Positions 1 through 11,740 of a DNA stretch of 64,000 nucleotides are shown here, piece after piece. The notes under the pieces were generated by a model. It was given only the letters and a program-made list of their open reading frames with translations, was not told the origin of the DNA and ran no database searches. Origin of the DNA: Blasia pusilla (Eukaryota > Marchantiophyta > Marchantiopsida > Blasiales); assembly GCA_050084515.1 (NCBI GenBank), contig CM114271.1:23126001-23190000 (forward strand). Reading direction: 5' to 3'. Every line of letters starts with the position of its first letter. Within the stretch, counting starts at the first letter, position 1. Made by a program: the position numbers and the translations under genes.

Positions 1-49
1 TCTACTACATGGTGGATATTTTTGGAAAAGGCCAAAGAGGAGGGATGGA

Positions 50-307
50 ATGGCCTTGAAGGTAGTGGATGACAACCGGACAAAAATGCAAATTCTCAAA
101 GAATTCCATAATTATATATGGGTAGGACACAGAGGTACTTCGAAAAATTTTACCAAGATAAAAGAGAGATATTGGTGGAAAGGCTTATGCAAGGATATTG
201 AAAGATATGTTGGGTCATGTGTTGAATGTCAGTTTCTATCAAAAATCAGGGTGAGATGGACTAGCCTAAGCCCATTTATCCTTTTTCTATTCATCATCAG
301 TGGATAG
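50..307 (+). pseudogene. Ty3/gypsy integrase zinc-binding fragment (other family)
   Basis: The frame reads an integrase H2C2 zinc-binding module: HNYIWVGH, then RYWWKGLCKDIERY, then CVEC. This is the usual order (H...H...C-x2-C) at the start of gypsy integrases. The frame stops after about 85 codons and no catalytic core follows; weak similarity ends near the LTR at 402. The wording differs from the DNMT-gypsy integrase at 19.9 kb, so it belongs to another gypsy family. It is a remnant cut by the window edge on the left. Confidence 0.7.
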
Positions 308-401
308 TAGATCTAGTTGCTATATATGCCACTAGATCATTGGGGAATCCGCTACGTTGTCCTAGCACAAGAAGAATTATCTAATTTTGTAGAAGAGAGG
401 G

Positions 402-886
402 TGTCACATCTGAGTAGCCGATAGGCCGAGATCTATCGTGGATAGGGCATAGGAGCCAACGGACTGTCTTGCGTGTAACTTTGTTCCGAGGTATTGGATG
501 GGGTTGAGGATAGGTCCGTTGTGTTAGAAATGTTGTTTGTGACAACTTTCTTATTAGAGGTCTTTCACATCTGGATGACTTGTTGAGCAGGTCATCTGCC
601 TTTGGTAACTTGTGCGCGTAGGTTATTAGGAGAGTAGCTATTTTTAGGGGAAGAGCCTTTTGGCTCTTCTCAACCCTATATAAGGGAGGAAGATGGCTTT
701 CCCAAGCCATCTTTCTAATGTTGGGCCGTTGGAGTACCATTCTTGCTCGTGTGTGTGAGTTAGGACTAGGTGCTAGCGTCTGGATTCCTTGATAGCATAG
801 GGTGGACGAGACTTGATATGTCGATGTAGATTGAGGAGTGGAGTTTTAGGCCGGGTGTGCTATTTTTACTACTCTTTATTTTTACA
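402..886 (+). repeat. 5' LTR of DNMT-gypsy copy 1 (partial)
   Basis: This stretch matches, in reverse complement, 45145-45541 and about 45570-46030, including the run GCCGATAGGCCGAGATC, the paired words AAGAGCCTTTTGGCTCTT and the end TTTTTACA. It begins TGTCACATC and ends ...TTTACA. Comparison with copy 4 suggests that the true LTR start lies further upstream, so the left side is lost. A TATA motif lies at about 676-684. Confidence 0.7.
676..684 (+). promoter_or_regulatory. LTR TATA box
   Basis: CTATATAAG lies inside the LTR about 200 bp before its end, the expected place for a retrotransposon promoter. The same site is kept in the antisense LTR (CTTATATAG near 45350). Confidence 0.5.
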
Positions 887-2170
887 TGAGAAAGATGTCA
901 AGGGGCTCGTGGGAATTCATTGTTTGCAGGTAGGCAAGTGAGTTGCCTCGATGGGGATTCCCTAAAGACGTTGGTTGGCATTTTGTTGTCGTTTTTCCAT
1001 TCGGAAGGCCATGGGCGGAAGCGTTGTCCGTTCTCTCAAGTTTTTGTTGGTGCAAACTGACTAGAGGCAACAGCAGAGTGCAGCGCTCAGATGTAGCGCG
1101 GAAAGTGTGAGCGACGATCGCAAGTGAGTAGCAGCAAGTGTCGGGAAACCGGAAGGAGAAGCTTAGGTCCATAGTGACCGTGAGGGCGGCCAACCTAGGG
1201 TGTAGCCGCCTAGGGCTAGGATTAGGTCGGAGGTGATGGAGCCAGGGGCCGCGAGCTGCGGAACTGCGGCCCTTGGTCGCAACCCTTCCTCCCCCTGCCC
1301 CCCCCCCGCTTTCCCCACGTGGTTGGGAGCGCCATGGTTGGCCCCTTCTCGAAGTGGTAGATGGCAGTTGGATGTGGTAAGAGCAGAGTGGATGCGGTGG
1401 AGTAAGGGGCATGGGCACCGTGGTAGAGGCGGGGCAAATGTGGTTGACAATGCGGACATGGTAGGCCGGGTGGACATGATGGAGGCACGAACGACGTGGT
1501 AGACGAGCAACCATGGTTGGGGTTGAACGTGGTTGAGTTGAGTTACATAGTGGGAGAGTTGAGTTACATACTTGGTGTTTTGCGAGCATGGTGGGATTCA
1601 CAACGGGAGTTTGGCCCTTATTACGAGTCAATTGGGGGTCGACTCTTTAGTTCTTCACCGAGTGGGATTTACGAGGGTTGTGATGGAGACACACGTGTCG
1701 ATGCCGACGGATAGTCTGCATCCATTGATGGGAGGTTTGATGTGTGTCGAGGAGAGTGTCGTGTTGCGGAGGTTTACATACCACATGGAGGAGTGAGTGT
1801 TGATGGTGCCGTAGGTTGGAGGGCGTGATCAAGTTACACATTTGAGTCCCTTTTCCCACGCTTATCTTATGTGATTGAAAGTGCTGGGTATCGGGTAGTT
1901 GCTGGGTATCGGGTAGTTTCTGAGGCTAAATAGGTGTAGCGATGGTGACGAGTGTAGTCTCCATGCATGTGTAGCATGTCTGTGGATATTCGGCAATTGC
2001 CGTGAGTGAGTAGGGGTCACGTGTATGACCCGAGAGTGTCAGTGGTTTAGGTGAGTAAGTTGGGAGGCTCATGGTGAGCTTGAGTGTTGAGTATGCGTGA
2101 GGTTGAGTGTGTCATCACCAGATTACCATAAGCGTCGGTGAGCTAGTGAAAAGTGTGGGAGACTCTTGGT
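887..2170 (+). other. Leader (5' UTR) of DNMT-gypsy copy 1
   Basis: GC-rich sequence between LTR and gag without a convincing gene; the short open frames on both strands overlap each other and have no recognisable domain. The first about 120 bp match the reverse complement of 44990-45145, confirming it as element leader. No tRNA-complementary primer site that I recognise follows the LTR. Confidence 0.55.
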
Positions 2171-3760
2171 GAGTCTGAGTGCTTGAGCGGGTGAGACAGG
2201 TTGTCATCACGGCATTCTTCTCGGGTTTGGAAGAACGGGGTAGTGCGAGCAGTAGTAGTGGTGTGCCACGGAGTGGAGTGAGATACCGAGGGGTTACGAG
2301 TGAGGAGCTACCTCGACATCCATCCGTGGCTAGATCGTCATCACTAGCCAGTGGGTCTGTTGACGAGATCGTAGATGGAGGCAGTGTCGCTTGGCGGGAG
2401 ATGGACGACATGGGCCACCACGGCATCTGTCATTTCTCGGGTGCAGTGGGCACCATCGACTTAGATGAAATCATCTAGGATTTTGACACGTGGTGCAATT
2501 TCCAAGAGATACGGACCTCGACACGGTTCAACCCTTTCATGGCATGGAAGGGGTTGTTCCAGCACTTGGAGGGTCCTCCGATGGATGATTACATGGAGTT
2601 TTGATCACTATATTCATTAGAGATTGATGCTTGCAGGATGCATTGGGCTCCAGGGTATGAGTCCACTAGTGGTCGCAAGGCATATGATGGGATCGTGAGA
2701 GGAGAGAGACCCACACCATCAGCGTGGAGAGTAGATGGAGAGGAGGGCAGTGAGACAGGTAATGTGGCTGAGACATTTGGTAGTAGAGGGCCACCCAGCT
2801 TCAATCCCACAGTGGAGTTCTTCTGACAGTTGGGGAAGAGCTACCAAGGCGTACACACTAACAAGCTAAAGAGTCTACAGGATTTTCAGCGACGATCGGG
2901 TGAGAGTCTGAGAGAGGCATTCACGCACATGAGGAGGTTGATCATTGCTACTTATGGAGTGATTGAGGCGTAGTCAGTCTAGTAATGGTACAGGGTTCCA
3001 GACCAAGAACTATGGAGGAGAGTTTGAGATGCGTTGCTGATTCACACAGCGAAGCCCACATTGAAGGTGATCTTCAAGTTTTTGTGAGCGTATTGAGCTC
3101 AACATGAATGAGGAGCAGGTAGTGACCGCTAGATTTTCTTGAGAGTCGATGGGTCCATGAGCGACGGTGACCCCATAGGTTCCACAACAAGCACCAATAC
3201 CACAGAAGTGGGCTAGTGTGCCTAGAGAGGAGGGCGGGTACCGTGAGCCTATGAGGCAACGACCCGTACCTACGTATGTTGCCCAACAGGGACCGATATT
3301 GTCTTGTCGAACGTGTGGAGGGGCCCATAGGCAAAGAGACTGCCCACAGCATGGGAGAGGACCACGAGCGCCTCCAATTGCTCAAGAGCCACAAAGCATG
3401 GCCCCACCACAGTACCAGTGTGACTGCCACAGATATGGTCACAGTAGGGATAGATGTTTTGACCTTCGTCGAGAGGCACGTCAAAATGTAGGCCTAGGGC
3501 CTGGGGGCAGTCATCCTGGAGGAGGTCGAGGAGTTATTCTTGGACGTGGTGGTAGAGGACCACCAGTAGTAAGAGGAGATAGAGTGGGAGCACCAAAGCC
3601 TGCACTTCTCTCACGCATCGATCAATTAGAGCAGAGGATTGCGGCCATGATGATGAAGCATCTCAAGGAAGGCACAAAGTCAAGAGTAGCTAGTGTGACT
3701 CCAACTTCCACCTCTGCCTTTGATCTAGGCGAGGATTGTCTTACCAAGTAATACATGGCC
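2170..3760 (+). pseudogene. gag of DNMT-gypsy copy 1
   Basis: The degenerate frames align with copy 2 gag: GAVGTIDLDEII, then a WKGLFQHLEGPPMDD-like stretch near 2548, then KSLQDFQRRSGESLREAF near 2870. A nucleocapsid follows with a first zinc knuckle CRTCGGAHRQRDC (C-x2-C-x3-H-x4-C), a degenerate second knuckle (CHRYGHSRDRC), a Gly-Arg-rich tail and the helix IDQLEQRIAAMM. Stops and shifts interrupt it from about 2470 to 3220. Coding similarity continues to about 3756, where the antisense insertion begins. Confidence 0.75.
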
Positions 3761-3764
3761 AGCA

Positions 3765-6330
3765 CACAACCCAGGTGAAAATACTGCTAGTTCCACCAGT
3801 TCGGTCCTATGCTCTTATGTCCTTTAGAAGATCAGAACTCTATGATATACTCTTTAACAGTTGTAACCCCACCTCTTTACCTTAAGAGGCTGGAGAAACC
3901 CTCTCCACTTTAGTATCACAATCCTGTCCTCACCCCATTAACCAAAACTCCTTCCATTCTCTTGAGTGCTTTGAGTGGAGTGGCCAGTGGAACCCAACAA
4001 GCACACTCTACTTAGAAATCACAGTCAAGAATGACCAGGGCAGCATAAGGTCCTCTAATGTGCTACCTTGGACTAGTTGAATGTACCAAGGAAATCCTCT
4101 AAAGCACACCCAACTCCTAACTCATCAGGTAGTGCAATCACCTTTTTCTTCTCACCGAGTATCTAGTGAGAGCTTGGGTGTAGTTGTGAGTCCTTAGATA
4201 GAGTGCTCAGTGGAAATTCAACCAGCACACCTACTCAAGGCTCACAACTAGAGACTACTAAACAACATAAGGCCATCCAATACGCTATCTACTATAATCA
4301 TCCACCCCCAGGGTAGCCTGAAAGGGGAGCAACTCTCTATTTGCTCAAACCAACACCCACATCCCTTCTTCTTCTCCTTTTCCTTGCTGGTCCTTTGTTC
4401 TCCCTCCTTGTTCAGGTAGTAGGAGACTTAACAGGCTGAGCCCATGGTCTTCTACCTATAGGGAAGCTCAAGCATGACCCTCTTTCTCCACTCACTAATC
4501 TCTTATCACTTACTAGACCTGGAAGTCCAGGTTGTCACACCCTGGAAGTAATCAGTGATTGGTGTCAAAGGCCATACTCAGGTGGGCAGAACAACAAGCT
4601 TTCAAAGCACACCTTGGAGGAGCACAATCTTGGAACCCAAGCTTGCCTCTCCTCTACTGGTATAGCCTCTTGTCCACTCACTACACGTTTGAATGATAAG
4701 TTGAACCAACTCCAAGAATCTCAATTCATCAAGCCCCCCCCCCCAAACTCATCACTCAATCATGCACAAAATCAAATACAGGGCAGTGGAGTGAAATCAT
4801 TTCACAGGGCTACTTTCTGTGTATCACAAAGTCATCGAGTACATGGGAGACCTTCTTAGTCTCAGCCCCCTTCAAGCACACTACACAATACCTAGATCTG
4901 GGAGCACATACTCTGCTGGTTAGCTTGGCTCAAGAGATCGAGTGTCTACTAGCCAACAGCATGTATGTCCCCTTCAACTAAACCAAATTGAGTATTTATA
5001 AGTGAAGCTGAGAGCGCTCTACCCACTTGGGCTTCTCTCGCATTCTGGTTTCCTACCTTCCTACAAATCTACCTCCCCCTAAGCATCTACTCCAAGGCAT
5101 CTACTGCCTGAAATTTCTACCTCATCTACTTCTGAACGTGTCCTAAATAAAGTCTCTTGAGCAGCATTGATGGCATAGGCTCGACTTGTCTCTTGGACAT
5201 GCTTGAAGGTAAGATCTACCTTTACATTCTTCCCATGCTTGCTTCTTCTCAATCTGGTTCGAGCCGTGCCCTCAGTTCACACCTCCACTTAGCTCCACCT
5301 GCACAAATCACTCCTTGGATTCTCTCAGCTCCATAAATCTCTCCCTTGGATTCTCTCAGCTCCATAAATCTCTCCCTTGGATTCTCAAGCTTTCTGACCT
5401 TCAAATGAGGTCCTCTAGGATTCATTGAGTAAGCTTCTAGCCCACAAGAGTTCAAGCATTCGATCTCAGCTCTCGTTGAGTATCCTATGCTCTTCATTAC
5501 TTGCTGAAAACTCTTCTGGGTGACCTCCATAGTGTAGAGCATCTCAAGGTGAAGCCATACCATCAATCAGATCTAGATTTGGCCAACTAGTGTTCTAGGT
5601 AGCAGCCCTCGAATAGCCTGCCCTCCTGTTTTCCAAAAATCCAGACTCCTTGCCTTTCTAATCTACCTTGAGAATTCTAGCCCAACATCCAATGTCTTGA
5701 TTCGACTATATCAGCTTGAAGAGCATCCAAAAACCTTTCCAACGAGCCCTTCAAATCACCAAACCGATCAGCCATGCTCCAACTGTCAACACCTGATTCT
5801 CCCCTCTATGTTGGCCACCAAAGCTTCGAGCTCTGATAAGGTCCAAGACAGCGAATGTGCAGCTTTCCCGGAAACTTTTGGTGTCGACTGTCATACGTCA
5901 GCCCCAGATCCCCATCCTTCACTGGATCATGCTTGATTCGGTTATCAAACCTCACCTTCCTTTGTTGCTGGACTGCCTTGATCTTCTCCAAATGCTGCCT
6001 CTCTCCTCCTCTAGTGCATAAATCATATCCAGTCTGCTATCCATGCCACCTTCAGGTTGGAAGTGCTCTTTTAGAGTATGATCAGCCTTCAACTCCAACT
6101 CTACTACCGAGAGTGGGTTCTGCCCATACACCAAGAAGTAGGGACTTTTACCTGTTGTACTCTTCTCAGTTGTGTTGTAAGCATGAACAGCTGAAGCTAA
6201 TTTCCTATCCCAATCTGATTTGTGAGCTGCCATCATCTTGGTCAAAATAGCACCAATGATCCCATTTAAATTGCAGATTGTTGTTCTAGCTCCTTCTACT
6301 CACCTAACTAGAGTCCCAAAAGTATCTAAC
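3765..6330 (-). mobile_element. Antisense gypsy remnant inserted in copy 1
   Basis: Plus-strand similarity to gag stops near 3756 and resumes at about 6340 (ATYEGAHKDLASMGF). Between them the minus strand holds the end of a different gypsy pol (integrase end at 5.8-6.25 kb), followed leftward by about 2 kb without a recognisable gene that probably holds 3' UTR and LTR. I could not settle exact ends or a target-site duplication. In 3.8-5.7 kb I see no domain; a C-run lies at 4736-4744. Confidence 0.6.
5806..6245 (-). pseudogene. gypsy integrase C-terminal fragment (antisense)
   Basis: The minus strand reads AYNTTEKSTTGKSPYFLVYG, the late core of gypsy integrases. After a shift it continues QQQRKVRFDNRIKHDPVKDGD and LGPYQ, the GPY-type region that follows the core. 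The catalytic D and D residues lie outside the preserved part. It belongs to a conventional gypsy lineage rather than the DNMT family and is not functional. Confidence 0.75.
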
Positions 6331-6334
6331 ACAC

Positions 6335-7380
6335 ATGGGAGCCACTTATGAAGGGGCGCACAAGGATCTTGCTAGTATGGGCTTTATGTCTAGTGCGGCT
6401 CAGGTTGAGGTTGTTTTGGTGGTGACTCGGGATGAAGCGAGAAACCCTAAGCCATCGAGAGATGGAGTTGAGATTGACCCATCGGAGGGGACTGATGGGC
6501 GGCAGGCCACGGCTCCACACTCATTCATGTTGTTAGAGGCACTACACATGCCATCGATGCTGCCTCGACAACCACTAGGGCCTATAGGTTAGGCAGGTGG
6601 AGTGGGAGTGGTAGCTCCTATGCCGGCTCGAGTGGAGTCAATTTTGACCACAATGCTAGAGGTGGCCATCAGGGTGAGCTAGGCTCTGCTATTTTCCGCC
6701 ATAGAGTTGGCGATGTTGGGAGTTGGACCAGCTCAATTGTTTTGGTTGGCTGCCACGTTGTATGAGCGTGGAGAGGTGACTACCTCTTGATCAGAGATAG
6801 TTGAAGAGGTGGTGGACTTATCTACGGAGCAGGTGCTCGAGACGTCCCCCACTAAGATATGGCATGCGGCGGCGGAAAAGTTGGTAGATATGCCAGCTCG
6901 ATCGGCCATAGAGGGAGTAGTGGTAACACCTGGCATAGTGTTACTAGATAACCAAGCTGGATTATTTTGCTTGGTTAGTCCGACGGGGACAATGTACCAC
7001 CCGCAGCGCGTCCTACTTGATTCGAGAGTGCAGCCCTTGATGTTAGGGAAGGCGGCGTGTTTAGCGTTGGGGTTACAAAAGGCCGAATTTGAGCCTTGTC
7101 CCTTCCAAATATAGACCTCGATTGGGGGCGTGTCACGGACGCAGTATATGACTCGACAGGATATAGTTTTCAGAGTCCTACCAGAGCATGAGATAGATAG
7201 TGCTATGGTGCGCACACGTGCAATTACGACACCAGTTGAGTCGTACGATGTGTTGGTGGGGAGGACCGTATTATATCCCCTAGGATTCATCCTTGACTTC
7301 AGGGAGGAGACCGTTGCTTATCGACTAGGGTGGAGGTCAGGTGACGGACGGATGAGTTAGTTATCCGTACAGTTTGTCGG
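6335..7380 (+). pseudogene. Linker and retropepsin-like protease, copy 1
   Basis: The frames align with 15.43-16.44 kb of copy 2. The protease region reads MYHPQRVLLDSRVQPLMLGK; the family active site DSGA is DSRV here, so the catalytic motif is damaged. It is followed by EPCPFQI, a stop, then SYDVLVGRTVLYPLGF and YRLGWRSGDGRM. The aspartic protease would have released Gag, DNMT, RT and integrase from the polyprotein. Confidence 0.75.
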
Positions 7381-7679
7381 GACGAGGTGGTCGACCACAA
7401 AATGAGTATGTGACCACGTTGGCAGCTTTCATAGGTAGTGTTAGCTGGCCATGAGAGTTGTTGGAGGGGAATGCACATTCTGAGGATGTCCTAATAGAGG
7501 ATAGTCTGACGCAAAGATAGGCCATGGTGGATGTCTCTTCCCATGTTGGTGAGACCTCTTCACCATTATGGGGTACGACTCGAGAGCTACAGAGGAGTGC
7601 CCACGACCTTGTGAGGCAAACGTGGAGTCATGACTTTATCCCGGAAGAGCGAGCGTTAGGTGGCGATCGGCTCTTGGAG

Positions 7680-8930
7680 TGGAGACGTTGACACCATCAG
7701 ATATCACACCTAGTGTGGCAGTGTCCAGCGGAGGATGTTAGGGTGTTAGATCGCTTTAGAGGGATTAGATGCGGTGTTGCAAGCGGGCATACGGATGCAT
7801 CAATACCTTTATGTGGATAGAGATAAGACCGCGCGGCCAATATCATTACGTCATATGGCAAGATTGGTCCAGAGGTATCTTGAGTTGTTGCCAATATCAG
7901 CACTATGAGGGTATGAGCATACACTACCCGCGGACATCTCTTTGGTGGGGGCGCAGGATCTGGATAGAGTTGGCACCATTCATTTGGTGATTGTTGGATG
8001 GCCATATCAGGGTCATTCAATAGCTGACCAAGGGTTTCGATTGCACGATCTGAGGTCAGGGATGTTTTGGGAGATGCAATGAGAAATGCAACACTTGGAG
8101 GAGAGTCAGACATGTTCTCCGGCGTACATTTTGGAGAACGTGCCGTTATTGGGAGACACTCATGCACGTGTGATGACAAGTATGCATCAGGTGAGGTCCT
8201 GATTAGGACTTGCTGTGTTGTTAGATGCTGCGCGAGTTGGAGCACGCACCCACCGTCCATGGTTATGGTGGACAAACTTGATACCATCCTAGGTTTAGAG
8301 TCGAGCATATGATGGATTTTAGAGAGCACGACATCTCACAGTGGATGCTATTTTGGGCTCAAGGTGTCAATCTCAAGTGGTGACGCGGTATGATAGACCA
8401 CTGTTGGTGATAGCCAATAGGATGGGGGAGTTGAGGGCAACCTTACCTACATTGGTGAGCTTCCCAGCATCCCATGCCTTTTGTCAAGGAGGGTCAGGCA
8501 TGATTTGGGATGAGGTGACCTGAGCATTGGAGGAGCCTACAACAGATGAGCGCAACTCGCCATGGGGTTCGCTACAAGTACTACGATGGTGCCAGGTATG
8601 ATTGAGGCATGACGGAGATAGGTGCTGGGGCAGGTAATGGACCTCAATTGTCTTACTTGGATAGTCAACCTAGGTATGGCTGAGCAGAGACAGATGCGAG
8701 TGTCATCCATCCCGTCACGTCCACGAGTTGGAGCATTGCCTACAGGGTCTCTACAGGCATTGGCTGGGGGTGGGACGAGTAGAGATAGGCACCCATGGAC
8801 TTCCTGGGATGTCATTCGAGGGGAGAGTGCAAAAGCGGCCCGAGGAGCACATGTTCAGTTTTTGGATGCAGAGCATGGTGTAGGAGGTTAGAGTGGAGTG
8901 GTTATTGCGGAGGTGGAAAGGGTTGCTACA
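7680..8930 (+). pseudogene. Cytosine-5 DNA methyltransferase domain, copy 1
   Basis: It aligns with the copy 2 DNMT through several frames: motif I VLDRFRGI near 7743, motif IV GWPYQGHS at 7996-8016, motif VI AYILENVPLLGDTHARV near 8120, motif VIII RPWLWWTNL near 8252. The motif IV cysteine that attacks the cytosine ring is tyrosine (TAT at 8005-8007), so this copy could not methylate DNA even without its stops. The domain ends in a TAA at 8931, at the same aligned position as the copy 2 TAG at 18009. Confidence 0.85.
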
Positions 8931-8933
8931 TAA

Positions 8934-9788
8934 CAACCAAAGCCGGAGGTTGCATCCTCTCTAAGTGAGGTCACGATGGAGACTTGGGAGCCTATGATAG
9001 ATCTCAAGTTGACAAGAGGAGAGCAACATCGGATTCATAGGTTTCTAAGAGGGCATGTCAATCGTTTTCCTTCAATATGAGAGACATCGGTACACTGAAG
9101 GGTCTCGGTCCTTAATCTTTCGTCGACCCTACAGGTATTCTGATATGGAGCGAGCCTTGATTTAGAGCATGAGTCAAGACTTGTTGGAGGCAGGACTTGT
9201 GGAGTTATCACATGGGGAGTATACATCTATCACAGTCATATTGGCGAAGAAGGATATGTATGGCAATTGGACAGATAGGCAGATGTACGAGAGGATTACT
9301 AACCTATCAATCGACAGACAAAGTGGGATTGATATGCCATGCCTACTCTTGAGGAGATCTTTGATGCGGTAGGGCATGCAAAGATCTTTAGTACTTTAGA
9401 TCTCCATGCTCGCTATCATCATCTTCCTATCAGGTTGGAGGACAGGGAGAAGACACCATTTTGGGGGATAGATCGATTTGAGAGAGATTGTTTGTATCAG
9501 TGGCGGTTCTTACCATTTGGGTTGAAGAACATGCCTGGAGAGTTTCAGAGAGTGATGGATAGGATTCTGGTTGGCTTGGATTTGTGCGGTATTACATAGA
9601 TGATATTCTTATCTTCAATTCCACGGTTGAGGAGCATGAGCGACACCTGGAGGAGGTGTTTCGGAAATTGCAATTACATGGACTGAAGTTACATCCAAGC
9701 AAGTGCAGATTCTTTTTGGAGCAGATTGAGTACTTGGGACAGACCATATATCTGAGTGGGTTAGGTGTTAAGCAGATAAAGGTGGAGG
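8934..9788 (+). pseudogene. Reverse transcriptase of copy 1 (truncated)
   Basis: It runs from ETWEPM through LLEAGLVELSHGEYTS, FSTLDLHARYHHLPI, FLPFGLKNMPGEFQRVMDR, YIDDILIFNSTVEEHERHL and YLGQTIYLSGL. The YIDD catalytic motif is intact, but shifts occur near 9340 and 9590. The frame stops where CACTAGTAGAAAA begins at 9789, so the thumb and RNase H are missing. Confidence 0.9.
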
Positions 9789-9807
9789 CACTAGTAGAAA
9801 AAGGGTC
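9789..9807 (+). repeat. CACTA left terminal inverted repeat
   Basis: CACTAGTAGAAAAAGGGTC begins exactly where gypsy RT coding similarity ends. Typical plant CACTA termini start CACTA followed by an A-rich run. Confidence 0.8.
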
Positions 9808-10305
9808 ATTTTAAACCCATATCATTGTGACTCGTGTTACTTAGAGTCATTTTAATTACTCTTAGTTACTCCGAAACCGACATTGTGACTCGAGAATTAC
9901 TCACACGGTAGGGGAGTCACAATTTGAAACTTATATAACAACATCAAAACATCTAGGAAGCCACTTTAACTTGTATATCAATATTTAAAACCCAGCCATG
10001 TAATGAGCAAAATGAACATTTTATTTCTTCTCTCCATCTTCCAAAGAATGACCTGGATCATTTAACCTACAACTACAATATTATGAAAAAAATGACTAAA
10101 ACTTGTTAAAAGATAGAGAAAAAAGTTACGAAGGTAAGGGAAATAGGGTTTAGGCCCTAAACCCTCTTGAGGTTCAAAAACCCTAACATCACAAGCCCGC
10201 GTCGGCATTTCCCCCTCCCCCATGCCCCAACTCTCTATCTCTCTTCCAGCTTGTGACAGGTCGAGCTTTCTTTGATAGGCTGCATACGAGGCAAGGCAAG
10301 GTAAG

Positions 10306-10479
<174 letters not shown>

Positions 10480-10619
10480 GATATCAAACAAACAAGTTCA
10501 GATATCACAAAAATATCCTGTACAAAAAAATCCCTCCTCAATATGTATGGTGACTTCTTTGTATACTTATTTTTGAACTACTCTTTTGTACTTTAGTAAA
10601 TATTTAGGGTATTCACTTG

Positions 10620-11290
10620 AATGGAGAGAGAAGTTTTGTTGTCACTGAATACCGGGCTGTTGTAGCCTTGTGCACCATGGAGAGAGAAGTCTTAGGAATG
10701 TAACATCCTTCATGTCTCTGGATGGCATCAGAGTGATGGCGGGTGTTTCTTTCCAACCAATGGTTCAAAACGAGTCAGGGTACTTTTTGTCCAGATTAAG
10801 GAGCCTTCCTTTTGAAGTGAAGGTGAAGATCTTTATCATGAACGGGCCTACTAGTCTCTTGGACCGTATCCTTGCCCTCCCATAATCTACAAGGACAAAC
10901 ATTTGTTACTTTCATGCTTACTCTGACCGTTATTGGACCCCAAATAGGATACAAAGGCACATTAGGAATTGGCTATTCCGCTTAGAAGATCACCACGTGT
11001 ATGTGCGATTTGTAGACATTATTATGTGGAGGGAGGATAGAGGAGCACTATTAGCATGGCTAATGCTTGGGGTCATCCGCAAAGTCACTCTTCATATCTA
11101 TCATGATGCAGGGGGGAATTCTCCCTAGGGAGGATCATCCCATTGTTAGGAAGGCACAAGCCATCATTGAATATGCGCGTTCTATTGGTGGCCACACAGT
11201 AGAGGTTACTCTTGAGTATTGTAATACTTGGGAAGTAGTAACCTCGGGGACTTAGTATGCATTTGCTCAAGTCGTAGAACAATTTCTAGG
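10620..11290 (+). other. Unrecognised open stretches inside CACTA
   Basis: Two short frames (10670-10885 and 11067-11255) carry ordinary-looking protein sequence such as SLPFEVKVKIFIMNGPTS, but no domain I recognise. They may be upstream exons of the PHD gene that follows or part of a CACTA accessory gene. From 11290 to 11740 I see nothing clear. Confidence 0.3.
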
Positions 11291-11740
11291 AAAGTTTTCA
11301 TATGTTGCCTAAACATATGCCGTCATGTTTACAATTCCAAATGTTATCCGTGGATCCATGGTTGCCAATCATGAATTGAGTCACCGTTATTTGTCTTCAT
11401 TGATGGAATTGGGTTTATTTTGAGGGGTCATGGTGTGTGTACACTCTTGACCTTGGACGATAAAAGACGCTATTACGGGGATGTATGCAACCAAATAATT
11501 AATAAGAAGTAATGATTTCTGTAGAAAGAATTGCTTCTTATGCTACTTAACTTTAACTTGTTCTATGTACAGGTACAAACGGTTTGACTATTGGAAATCC
11601 GAGTATCATGAAGGCTAGAGGTAACCTCCACATGCACTGACATCCATTTTATAGTTTTTTTTTCCATGCCTGAATCATGGACATTCAAGATCCATTGAAT
11701 TTCTACATCTAATAGTAATCTTATTGTCTTTTATCTCAAA

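Larger units (their letters stand above)
402..9788 (+). mobile_element. DNMT-gypsy copy 1 (interrupted, 3' truncated)
   Basis: This is an old copy of a Ty3/gypsy element: LTR part (402-886), leader, gag (about 2170-3760), protease (6335-7380), DNMT (7680-8930) and RT (8934-9788). The order matches copy 2 at 13.9-21.1 kb, to which it aligns at protein level with many stops and shifts. It is split by an antisense gypsy remnant at about 3765-6330. It ends abruptly inside the RT at 9788, where a CACTA terminus begins. RNase H, integrase and 3' LTR of this copy are not seen beyond the CACTA. Confidence 0.85.

Noticed and set aside
882-1631. 249-codon minus-strand frame, Pro/His/Ser-rich
   Set aside because: It lies antisense in the gypsy leader, has no domain, and overlaps other long frames, as expected for GC-rich DNA.
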